13,404 nucleotides of DNA, taken from contig CAMLNK010000021.1 in NCBI GenBank assembly GCA_946481035.1, positions 1-13,404 on the forward strand, read 5' to 3'. Under the pieces are notes generated by a model. That model was given only the letters and a program-made list of their open reading frames with translations. It was not told the origin of the DNA and made no database searches. Origin of the DNA: an uncultured Dyadobacter sp. Lineage in GTDB: Bacteria; Bacteroidota; Bacteroidia; Cytophagales; Spirosomataceae. Position numbers and translations under genes: made by a program. Of this stretch, positions 8,180 to 13,404 are shown in pieces; the stretch's first letter is position 1; each line of letters begins with the position of its first letter.

Positions 8180-8707
8180 CTATTTGTCATAGCCGGAAAT
8201 CCCCAGGAAAGCGTCACGAATCAAATCGTGGTAAGGATTACAGTTTTTGATGAAAATTGAGCCGTAACCTTCACCGGCGAAGTCGGTGTTATATTTGGAA
8301 ATAGAATGTGCTACAAGTCGACTTGCTTGTCGGAACCATCGATCGAATAGCCGTTGTCGGCATGCAGCAAGCTCATCGCAGGATTCGCAGATGAATACAA
8401 TGGTTTTTTCTGGATTCAGCCGAAAAGATTCAAGGAGTAGCCAGATAATTGTGTCCCTGATTCTGGTTTGGCTCGAATATCGGTCGCCATTTTGGATGCC
8501 TTCCAAAGATGTTCGATCTTCTACTTCGTAAGGCTTGAAGGAAAAAGTAACTACTTGATGGTCGAATTGAGGATAGAGGTAGAAGTAGCCATGCGATTTG
8601 ATAAATGCAGCGCTATAACAAACGCCGGATTCTGTTATGAACCAATAACGATCCTGATCATCTGTGACGACTTCATATGGGTTTAAAAAATCGAATTCCT
8701 TTTGCAT
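8180..8707 (-). CDS. DUF6169-family protein of unknown function
   Basis: The likely start is ATG 8707, giving 175 residues (MQKEFDFLNPYEV...). An in-frame ATG at 8788 would add 27 residues but sit deep inside the upstream ORF, so the shorter form is preferred. There is no signal peptide or membrane segment, so it is probably cytoplasmic. Residues 10-60 are rich in alternating aromatic and polar residues, suggesting beta-strands. A helix follows (84-97), then the motif TIVFICESCDELAACRQRLF (102-121) and FDRWF, which I recognise as the hallmark of DUF6169, a family seen in Bacteroidota. Its start overlaps the upstream small ORF by 35 nt, suggesting translational coupling. No biochemical function is known to me. 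The family call rests on this motif alone. Confidence 0.65.
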   Translation of the reverse strand: MQKEFDFLNPYEVVTDDQDRYWFITESGVCYSAAFIKSHGYFYLYPQFDHQVVTFSFKPYEVEDRTSLEGIQNGDRYSSQTRIRDTIIWLLLESFRLNPEKTIVFICESCDELAACRQRLFDRWFRQASRLVAHSISKYNTDFAGEGYGSIFIKNCNPYHDLIRDAFLGISGYDK

Positions 8708-8861
8708 GTAGCTGTTGTAGTGTGTATTCGCCGCGGAAATACTTTTCAACGACGCGTTGATCTTCGACCAGTTTATGATAAAGGGCACGTTGAGGATCCT
8801 TGCTACCGGGCTCTTTCGATTTCATTACGGGTATCGTTTCCATATTCGAGTACGTTTTCAT
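8673..8861 (-). CDS. Small hypothetical protein upstream of and overlapping the DUF6169 gene
   Basis: This ORF has up to 62 codons from ATG 8861; ATGs at 8843 and 8825 are alternatives. The 8825 start (MKSKEPGSKDPQ, 50 residues) fits better with the promoter box at 8866-8873, which would otherwise leave almost no leader. The protein is charged, with no membrane segment. Its second half (QRALYHKLVEDQRVVEKYFR, then LHAKGIRFFKPI) looks helical with a basic C-terminal tail. The 35-nt overlap with the next gene in another frame argues for one co-translated unit. I do not recognise a named family. It could be a partner or regulator of the DUF6169 protein. Confidence 0.5.
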   Translation of the reverse strand: MKTYSNMETIPVMKSKEPGSKDPQRALYHKLVEDQRVVEKYFRGEYTLQQLHAKGIRFFKPI

Positions 8862-8865
8862 TTAT

Positions 8866-8902
8866 CAAATATACCAACCTTCGAATCTTCGTTCCAAGCA
8901 AA
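8866..8902 (-). promoter_or_regulatory. Candidate promoter of the small ORF-DUF6169 unit
   Basis: On the minus strand TATATTTG (8873-8866) matches the Bacteroidota -7 box TAnnTTTG. A TTG lies 21 nt upstream (8897-8895), with TTTG at 8902-8899 close by, as a possible -33 element. The start site would fall around 8860, favouring translation from ATG 8825. Confidence 0.45.
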
Positions 8903-8990
8903 TTAACTACCAATGTCCAAACGGTAGTAACCATTGATCATATTCCGGTAAAGTAGAAAATTACATTGTTTATTACTTTTAAGATTCGAA
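8880..8990. repeat. 10-bp inverted repeat flanking a divergent promoter region
   Basis: TTCGAATCTT (8880-8889) is the exact reverse complement of AAGATTCGAA (8981-8990). The arms are 101 bp apart centre to centre. One lies 18 nt upstream of the minus-strand ATG 8861, and the other 15 nt upstream of the plus-strand ATG 9006. Placement next to both starts suggests paired binding sites for one regulator. Confidence 0.5.
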
Positions 8991-9005
8991 AACATTTGTA
9001 ACCCC

Positions 9006-9812
9006 ATGGCTCCTCTTAAACCGCTGTTGTTCTGCGCTTTTTCGTTGATTTTGTTCGCGTTCCAACCTGCATTCGCGCAGACGCTCACGCCCGCGCAGAC
9101 GTTCGACGTAAAGGAAGCCAAGCAGGCCGTGGCGGTGGACGCACAGCATTTTTATGTCATCAACAATAGCACGATTACCAAGCATAACAAGGCGGATGGC
9201 AAGCTCGTCGCGACCTGGGATGGAACGAAAGAGGGAATAGTCCATTTGAACAGCGGGGTCGTAATCAAGGGGAAACTGTATTGCGCAAACTCGAATTATC
9301 CCGAGATCCCGATGACAAGTTCGGTGGAGATTTTTGACGTGAAAACCCTGACGCACGTCGATACGCACAGTTTTGGCATAGCCCAGCATGGGTCGCTGAC
9401 GTGGCTTGACCAAAAGGACGGATACTGGTACATCGGCTTCGCGCATTATGCGGGTAAGGAAGCGAGCGAGGGGCGGGATGTGAGGTGGACGTCGCTGGTG
9501 AAGTATGATACCGAATGGCGGCAGGTGGAAGCGTGGGTTTTCCCGAAAAACCTGGTCGATCTGTTTACGCCTAAAAGCAACTCCGGCGGTGCCTGGGGCG
9601 CGGATGGCCTGTTGTATTGCACCGGCCACGACCGTAGTGAAGTATATGTGTTAAAACTTCCGAAATCGGGCTACACTTTGCAGCATATCAACACATTGCC
9701 GGCACCTATCGAGGGGCAGGGTATCGCCATCGACCGCTCGGTGGTGGGTAAAACGTCGCTGTACGGCATTCAGCGCAGCAAACATACTGTAACTGTTTCC
9801 GAAATCCGATAA
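9006..9812 (+). CDS. Secreted beta-propeller-like protein of unknown function
   Basis: This 268-residue protein has a clear signal peptide (1-24, ending PAFA before QTLTP). The mature part consists of repeated strand-rich units typical of small propellers: QAVAVDAQHFYVINNSTITK, then VVIKGKLYCANSNYPEIP, SVEIFDVKTLTHVDTH, GYWYIGFAHYAG, GADGLLYCTGHDRSEVYVL and IEGQGIAIDR. Such folds act as binding platforms or as lyase or hydrolase scaffolds; no catalytic signature is recognised. The next gene, an exported phosphodiesterase-family enzyme, starts 12 nt after the stop, so they form an operon and may share a substrate in the periplasm. The assignment as a propeller is by pattern only. Confidence 0.72.
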   Translation: MAPLKPLLFCAFSLILFAFQPAFAQTLTPAQTFDVKEAKQAVAVDAQHFYVINNSTITKHNKADGKLVATWDGTKEGIVHLNSGVVIKGKLYCANSNYPEIPMTSSVEIFDVKTLTHVDTHSFGIAQHGSLTWLDQKDGYWYIGFAHYAGKEASEGRDVRWTSLVKYDTEWRQVEAWVFPKNLVDLFTPKSNSGGAWGADGLLYCTGHDRSEVYVLKLPKSGYTLQHINTLPAPIEGQGIAIDRSVVGKTSLYGIQRSKHTVTVSEIR

Positions 9813-9824
9813 TCTTTTGCATTG

Positions 9825-11354
9825 ATGAAGGCTCATTTTTACCCATTGTTGTTTGGTATTTCCCTGATTTTGACCGGTTTTGCGCATGCGCAGGAAAGCA
9901 ACTCCCGCTTCAAAACCAAAACATTGATCGTCTTCTTCGACGGCCTGCGGCCGGACTATATTACCGGGGAACAAATGCCTAACCTGTTTGCATTTAAGAA
10001 AACGGCGGCATGGGGAAAGCATCATCACAGCGTTTTCCCAACGGTAACCCGCGTAAACTCGGCTTCTTACGCCACAGGTTCCTATCCGGCCACGCACGGT
10101 CTGCTGGGCAATTCAATTTATATTCCCGAAGTGGCCCCCAACAAGTCTATTGGGACCACTTTTGCCGATTTGAGTAAAATTCCCGCGGCTACATCCGGGC
10201 CGTTGCTCACCGCCAAATCGATCGGCGAAGTACTGGCGGATGCAGGCCAGAAAATGATGGTTTTTAGCTCCGGAACTACCGGACAGGCCTTTTTACAAAA
10301 CCATACTGTAAACGGAGCCGTTGTAAATCCGGGTCTGATCTTGCCCGAAGCATTTAAAAAGCAGGTTTTGGACGAAATCGGTCAGGTTAGTGAGGGTACA
10401 GATGAGGATTTGGGCAAACACAAATGGATTACCGATGCATTACTGAAATATGGCCTGGTCCAAAACGGCCCGCTAGTGAGCGCGATCTGGTTTTCGGACC
10501 CCGATGGCGCGGCGCATGAGCATGGAATCGGCTCGCCGGAAGCGGTGGATGCGATCAAATATGTCGACGGGCAATTCGGGAGAATCGTGGCTGCATTGCA
10601 ATCGAAAGGTGCCGACGAACAGTTTAACGTGATCATTTCCACGGACCACGGCTTTGTTACGCATACAGGCAAGCAGGGATTGACCGATTTTTTGATCAAA
10701 GAAGGCTTTAAAAAGGATAAGGAATCGGATGATGTCGTGGTTGCTGAGGGCGCTATTTATGTTAAAAATCACGACGAAAAGGTCATTTCCGATGTTGTAG
10801 CCGCATTACATAAGCAGGAATGGGTGGGAGCGGTTTTTACGAAAGGCGCCAAAAAAGGCGACGCGCAGGGCCGGGTGAAAGGAACGCTTTCCTTCGATCT
10901 GATCCATTATAACCACCCGAAACGTTCCGGGGACATCCTGGTCGCGCCGAATTGGAATGATGCCAAAAATGACAAAGGTTTTGCCGGTACCGATTTTTCG
11001 GGCGGTGTGGCGGGCCATGGCGGTTCGAGCCCTTACGAAATCAATATCGCATTGCTCGCAGCCGGGCCGGATTTTAAGACCGGTGCAACCACCGAATTGC
11101 CGACTTCCAACATCGATATTGTTCCGACGATTCTCAATATTTACAACTTACCCAAGCCCGCAACAATGGACGGCCGGGCAGTGACCGAGCTTTTGAAAAA
11201 GCCGCAAAAAGTAAATGGTACTTCAAAAAAGCGTATTGTTCAAACAGAAGTGACGTATCCCTGGGGTACCTACAAATTATCAGCAGAAACCTCAGTTTTC
11301 GGCGAATACCAATACTTCAATTACGCCAAAACAGAACGAACGCCGCCCCGTTGA
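9825..11354 (+). CDS. Secreted alkaline phosphatase-superfamily enzyme, nucleotide pyrophosphatase/phosphodiesterase (NPP) type
   Basis: ATG 9825 is chosen; a TTG directly before it (9822) is also possible but unnecessary. The protein is 509 residues with a signal peptide (1-23, ending GFAHAQ). All metal and nucleophile motifs of the NPP branch are visible: IVFFDGLRPDY with Asp39; FPTVTRVNSASYATG (71-85) with the likely nucleophile Thr75; DPDGAAHEHG with Asp227 and His231; STDHG with Asp274 and His275; and GVAGHGG with His398. It should bind two metal ions and cleave phosphate mono- or diesters in the periplasm; the substrate cannot be predicted. Length is usual for bacterial family members. 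It is second in an operon with the propeller-like gene. The last codons overlap a hairpin (11337-11370). Confidence 0.9.
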   Translation: MKAHFYPLLFGISLILTGFAHAQESNSRFKTKTLIVFFDGLRPDYITGEQMPNLFAFKKTAAWGKHHHSVFPTVTRVNSASYATGSYPATHGLLGNSIYIPEVAPNKSIGTTFADLSKIPAATSGPLLTAKSIGEVLADAGQKMMVFSSGTTGQAFLQNHTVNGAVVNPGLILPEAFKKQVLDEIGQVSEGTDEDLGKHKWITDALLKYGLVQNGPLVSAIWFSDPDGAAHEHGIGSPEAVDAIKYVDGQFGRIVAALQSKGADEQFNVIISTDHGFVTHTGKQGLTDFLIKEGFKKDKESDDVVVAEGAIYVKNHDEKVISDVVAALHKQEWVGAVFTKGAKKGDAQGRVKGTLSFDLIHYNHPKRSGDILVAPNWNDAKNDKGFAGTDFSGGVAGHGGSSPYEINIALLAAGPDFKTGATTELPTSNIDIVPTILNIYNLPKPATMDGRAVTELLKKPQKVNGTSKKRIVQTEVTYPWGTYKLSAETSVFGEYQYFNYAKTERTPPR

Positions 11355-11370
11355 GTAGGACCGGCGTTCG
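11337..11370. terminator. Possible terminator between convergent operons
   Basis: Arms CGAACGCCG (11337-11345) and CGGCGTTCG (11362-11370) form a 9-bp GC-rich stem with a 16-base loop over the phosphatase stop (11352-11354). No direct T-run follows, although a TTTTT lies near 11393-11397. A separate 10-bp palindrome ATTCCGGAAT (11380-11389) abuts the convergent gene's stop. Confidence 0.4.
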
Positions 11371-11388
11371 CGATGATGCATTCCGGAA

Positions 11389-11901
11389 TCAGTTTTTGGC
11401 AAATGCGATCTTAATGCTCCTTACCTCGCGGATCCAGCGGGCGGGTTTCTTATCGTTGGGCTTGATAATGCGGAACGGCCCTTCACCGGAAGGCAGCGGC
11501 TGCCCGTCTTTTTCAGTAGCCAGGAGGATCACCTGATCCGTAAATTCAGGGTCGATTTCCGCCAGCGCATAAAGCACTTCGTAGCCGTCGGCAGCGGTGA
11601 TCAACGCATATTTGGCCAAATTTTCGCCCCGCAGTTTGGCGCCGGTGGTAACCCCGGCTTTTTCGAGGATTTCGATCAGCGCGACACCCTTAAACTCGTG
11701 CTCCTTGCCGTCACGGTCCTTCACTTTGTGGCTGATCTGCTTCATAGCAGCCAGGTCCGTCGCTTTCAGTTCCAGCGGCGTGGTTACTTCGCCGGAAACC
11801 GTCAGTGTAGCTGCGGTTTGCGCGTACGTGTGTGTCATGAGCGCGCATACGAGCGCTGCACACAGGAGGAGTTTGTTTGTAAATGATTTGATTCCTTGCA
11901 T
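11389..11901 (-). CDS. Exported small protein with molybdopterin-binding (sulfite-oxidase-type) fold, lacking the cofactor cysteine
   Basis: ATG 11901 is chosen because it gives a good signal peptide (1-28, ending HTYAQ) and lies one base after the stop of the upstream gene; a longer in-frame ATG at 12015 sits inside that gene. The product is 170 residues. The mature part matches the stand-alone Oxidored_molyb domain in pattern: LTVSGEVTTPLELKATDLAA (33-52), HEFKGVALIEILEKAGV (68-84), DGYEVLYALAEI and SGEGPFRIIKPNDKKPARW (138-156). Sulfite-oxidase relatives bind molybdenum through a cysteine. Both Cys here (14 and 20) are in the signal peptide and the mature chain has none, so classic molybdenum catalysis is unlikely. 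It may be a binding or accessory protein for the peroxidase and receptor in the same operon. Confidence 0.8.
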   Translation of the reverse strand: MQGIKSFTNKLLLCAALVCALMTHTYAQTAATLTVSGEVTTPLELKATDLAAMKQISHKVKDRDGKEHEFKGVALIEILEKAGVTTGAKLRGENLAKYALITAADGYEVLYALAEIDPEFTDQVILLATEKDGQPLPSGEGPFRIIKPNDKKPARWIREVRSIKIAFAKN

Positions 11902-11902
11902 G

Positions 11903-13036
11903 TTATTGGGTTTTTGAAATGGAATGCGGGTTTGAGAAAGCGGGATTGGTAATGAATGCAGAGTCCGTGAGCATACCGAGGAATGCGATAATGTCTTGCT
12001 TTTCGCGCGGCGCAAGGCTCAGATTGCTGCCATTTTCTTCATTGGAAATATCCTGTAAAAAACTGCTGAGCGTTTCACTTTGGTGGATGTGATCACTGTA
12101 ATGGTCGAGCACGGCTTCGATGGTTTTGAATCGGCCGTCATGCATGTAGGGCGCGGTAAGGAGGATGTTGCGGAGCGTGGGCACCCGGAAGCGGCCTTTA
12201 TCCATGGATTGACCTGTGACTTTTTCGCGTCCAGAGTCTGTAAATGCGCTATCGAGACCATTGTTGTGAAATAACTCTTTGAATGTCTTCGGACCGCCGT
12301 GGCAATGCCCGCAGCCGGCACCGCGAATGTCGCGCTTAGGATCAGGGCCGCTATCGAAGAGCTGCATGCCGCGGAGCTCGGCTGCCGTGGGCTGGTACCG
12401 CCCGGCCAGATAGCGGTCGTAAGGCGAATCGGCGGAAATCAAAGTCCTTTCAAACTGCGCGAGTGCTTTCAGGATGTTTTGCTCCGTAATGCCGGTTTCG
12501 CCGAATGCGTTTTGAAAAAGGGCAGGGTAGGGAGCCGTTTTTTGCAATTTTCTGACTGTTTCCGCCAGCGCTTGCCCCATTTCGTGCGGATCCGCGAGCG
12601 GGAATGCGGCTTGTGCTTCAAGGCTTTGCGAGCGCCCGTCCCAGAAGAGATTACGTACCCAGAGAAGGTTGGCGAGTGACATCGAGCTGCGGGACGTAAA
12701 ACTGCCGTCGACGCCCAGGCTTACCGGGCGGCCGTCGGTGAAAGCGAGTCGCTGCTCGTGGCAGCTTTCGCAGGAAAGCTTGTTGTTGGCCGACAGCTTT
12801 TTCTCGTAAAACAGCATCCTGCCCAGGTATACCCCTTCCTGTGTAGTCGGGTTGTCGGCCGGGATAACGAACCGCGAGCCGAAATTGGCCGGATATTTCA
12901 GTTCGTAAGGTGCAGGCGTTTTATGGGTAACGGAAATCAAACTGGCGAACACGCAGAAAGTGGCGCTAAGGATGGTAACAACCCACCCGGAGCCCCACAA
13001 TTTGTACCGCGTTAATACCTTGCGACCTCCCGACAT
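11903..13036 (-). CDS. Di-heme cytochrome c peroxidase (CcpA/MauG family)
   Basis: This 377-residue protein has an N-terminal hydrophobic segment (about 17-36) that serves as a signal or membrane anchor; the start at ATG 13036 precedes it by a basic stretch. Two heme c sites are present: CESCH (89-93) and CGHCH (242-246). Family landmarks include FVIPADNP (56-63), GRMLFYEKKLS, SLANLLWVRNLFWDGRSQSLE (119-139), QFERTLIS and VPTLRNILLTAPYMHDGRF (285-303), where Met298 is the likely axial ligand in place of the MauG Tyr. It would reduce peroxide in the periplasm, or oxidise a partner as MauG does. It begins 4 nt after the TonB receptor stop and ends 1 nt before the molybdopterin-fold gene, so the three form one operon. 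Such isolated homologues in Bacteroidota often have roles other than peroxide defence. Confidence 0.92.
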   Translation of the reverse strand: MSGGRKVLTRYKLWGSGWVVTILSATFCVFASLISVTHKTPAPYELKYPANFGSRFVIPADNPTTQEGVYLGRMLFYEKKLSANNKLSCESCHEQRLAFTDGRPVSLGVDGSFTSRSSMSLANLLWVRNLFWDGRSQSLEAQAAFPLADPHEMGQALAETVRKLQKTAPYPALFQNAFGETGITEQNILKALAQFERTLISADSPYDRYLAGRYQPTAAELRGMQLFDSGPDPKRDIRGAGCGHCHGGPKTFKELFHNNGLDSAFTDSGREKVTGQSMDKGRFRVPTLRNILLTAPYMHDGRFKTIEAVLDHYSDHIHQSETLSSFLQDISNEENGSNLSLAPREKQDIIAFLGMLTDSAFITNPAFSNPHSISKTQ

Positions 13037-13040
13037 TGTT

Positions 13041-13404
13041 TTACAAATAATTGAAAACCAGGTTTACAAAGAAATTACTTCCGGCTTCGGGAAAACCTTC
13101 CACGAGGCTGTAATTCTTGTCGAAAATGTTGTTGATCCCACCTTCGACGGAAATGAATTTGTACAATTTTACCGTGGCCTTCGCATTCAGAAGTGTATAG
13201 GCGCCCGCTTTTGTACCATAGCTGGTGCTGTAACGGCTGCTATTGTTCTCCACACTGGCGAGGAGGTTGGCTACTTTCAGGAAAGAGAAGTCGGCGTAGG
13301 CGAAAACCTTATGCTCCGGCACGTTGGCGAAAAGGATCGCCGGGTTGGTTTTGTTTTTCCTTTTGATAAATGGCTTTCAATAAGTTAATCTGGGTGGTGC
13401 TCAT
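13041..13404 (-). pseudogene. TonB-dependent receptor, C-terminal end, with an apparent one-base frameshift (runs off the right edge)
   Basis: The last part of an outer-membrane beta-barrel receptor is visible. The frame ending at 13041 reads ANVPEHKVFAYADFSFLK, then SRYSTSYG, YTLLNAKATV and GGINNIFDKNYSLVEGFPEA, typical of TonB-receptor C-termini. Followed upstream, this frame hits a TGA at 13379-13377. The neighbouring frame entering from 13404 reads INLLKAIYQKEKQNQPGDPF, which joins it naturally: deleting one T from the four-T run (plus-strand AAAA, 13330-13333) gives GDPFANVPEHKV, the usual pre-strand motif of these receptors. So the gene carries a +1 insertion relative to an intact reading, either a real mutation, a homopolymer slippage site or a sequencing error. 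It is first in the operon with the peroxidase and molybdopterin-fold genes. The ligand is unknown. Confidence 0.78.

Noticed and set aside
8992..8999. AACATTTG as a -7 box for the propeller-like gene
   Set aside because: It mismatches TAnnTTTG at the first base and lies only 6 nt before the ATG, leaving no room for a leader.
8979..9629. Minus-strand ORF of 216 codons opposite the propeller-like gene
   Set aside because: The plus strand encodes a signal peptide and repeated propeller units; the antisense frame is Arg-rich with no motif.
11902..12015. Longer N-terminus for the molybdopterin-fold protein (ATG 12015)
   Set aside because: It would lie inside the peroxidase gene and bury the signal peptide 38 residues in; ATG 11901 gives a proper export signal.

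Overview
The window reads as a stretch of chromosome from a Bacteroidota bacterium, most likely Cytophagales and close to Dyadobacter. The support is indirect: TAnnTTTG-type promoter boxes, weak Shine-Dalgarno sites, a TonB-dependent receptor, a DUF6169 protein, a multidomain sugar dehydrogenase with PKD, cytochrome c and CBM6-like parts, and roughly balanced base composition. No rRNA, tRNA, CRISPR array, transposase or integrase was seen. No stretch over 300 bases lacks a gene.

Layout, left to right. (1) 1-1258, minus: the N-terminal half of a CcoI/FixI-type copper P-type ATPase, running off the left edge. (2) 1332-2812, minus: a complete toxin-antitoxin operon with an MqsR-like toxin and an MqsA-like/Panacea antitoxin joined by an ATGA overlap. 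It has a TAnnTTTG promoter inside inverted repeats and a hairpin-plus-T-tract terminator. (3) 2937-5654, plus: a 905-residue secreted PQQ sugar dehydrogenase fused to PKD, cytochrome c and CBM6-like domains. It converges, across a perfect 15-bp hairpin, on (4) 5702-8074, minus: a 790-residue secreted glycoside-hydrolase-like protein of uncertain specificity. (5) 8180-8861, minus: a small unknown ORF overlapping a DUF6169 protein. (6) 9006-11354, plus: a two-gene operon of a secreted beta-propeller-like protein and a secreted nucleotide pyrophosphatase/phosphodiesterase-family enzyme. It diverges from (5) across a 144-bp gap carrying a 10-bp inverted repeat, with one arm before each start. (7) 11389-13404, minus: a tight operon of a TonB-dependent receptor (C-terminal end only, apparently frameshifted), a di-heme cytochrome c peroxidase, and a small exported molybdopterin-binding-fold protein without the usual cofactor cysteine.

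Most products are exported and concern the cell envelope: sugar oxidation and glycan turnover in the middle, phosphate-ester hydrolysis to the right, and outer-membrane uptake plus periplasmic heme redox chemistry at the right edge. The toxin-antitoxin operon and the DUF6169 pair are the accessory-looking parts. The items most worth checking are the receptor frameshift, the cysteine-free molybdopterin-fold protein in its operon, the divergent operator pair, and the zinc-finger-degenerate MqsA/Panacea antitoxin.
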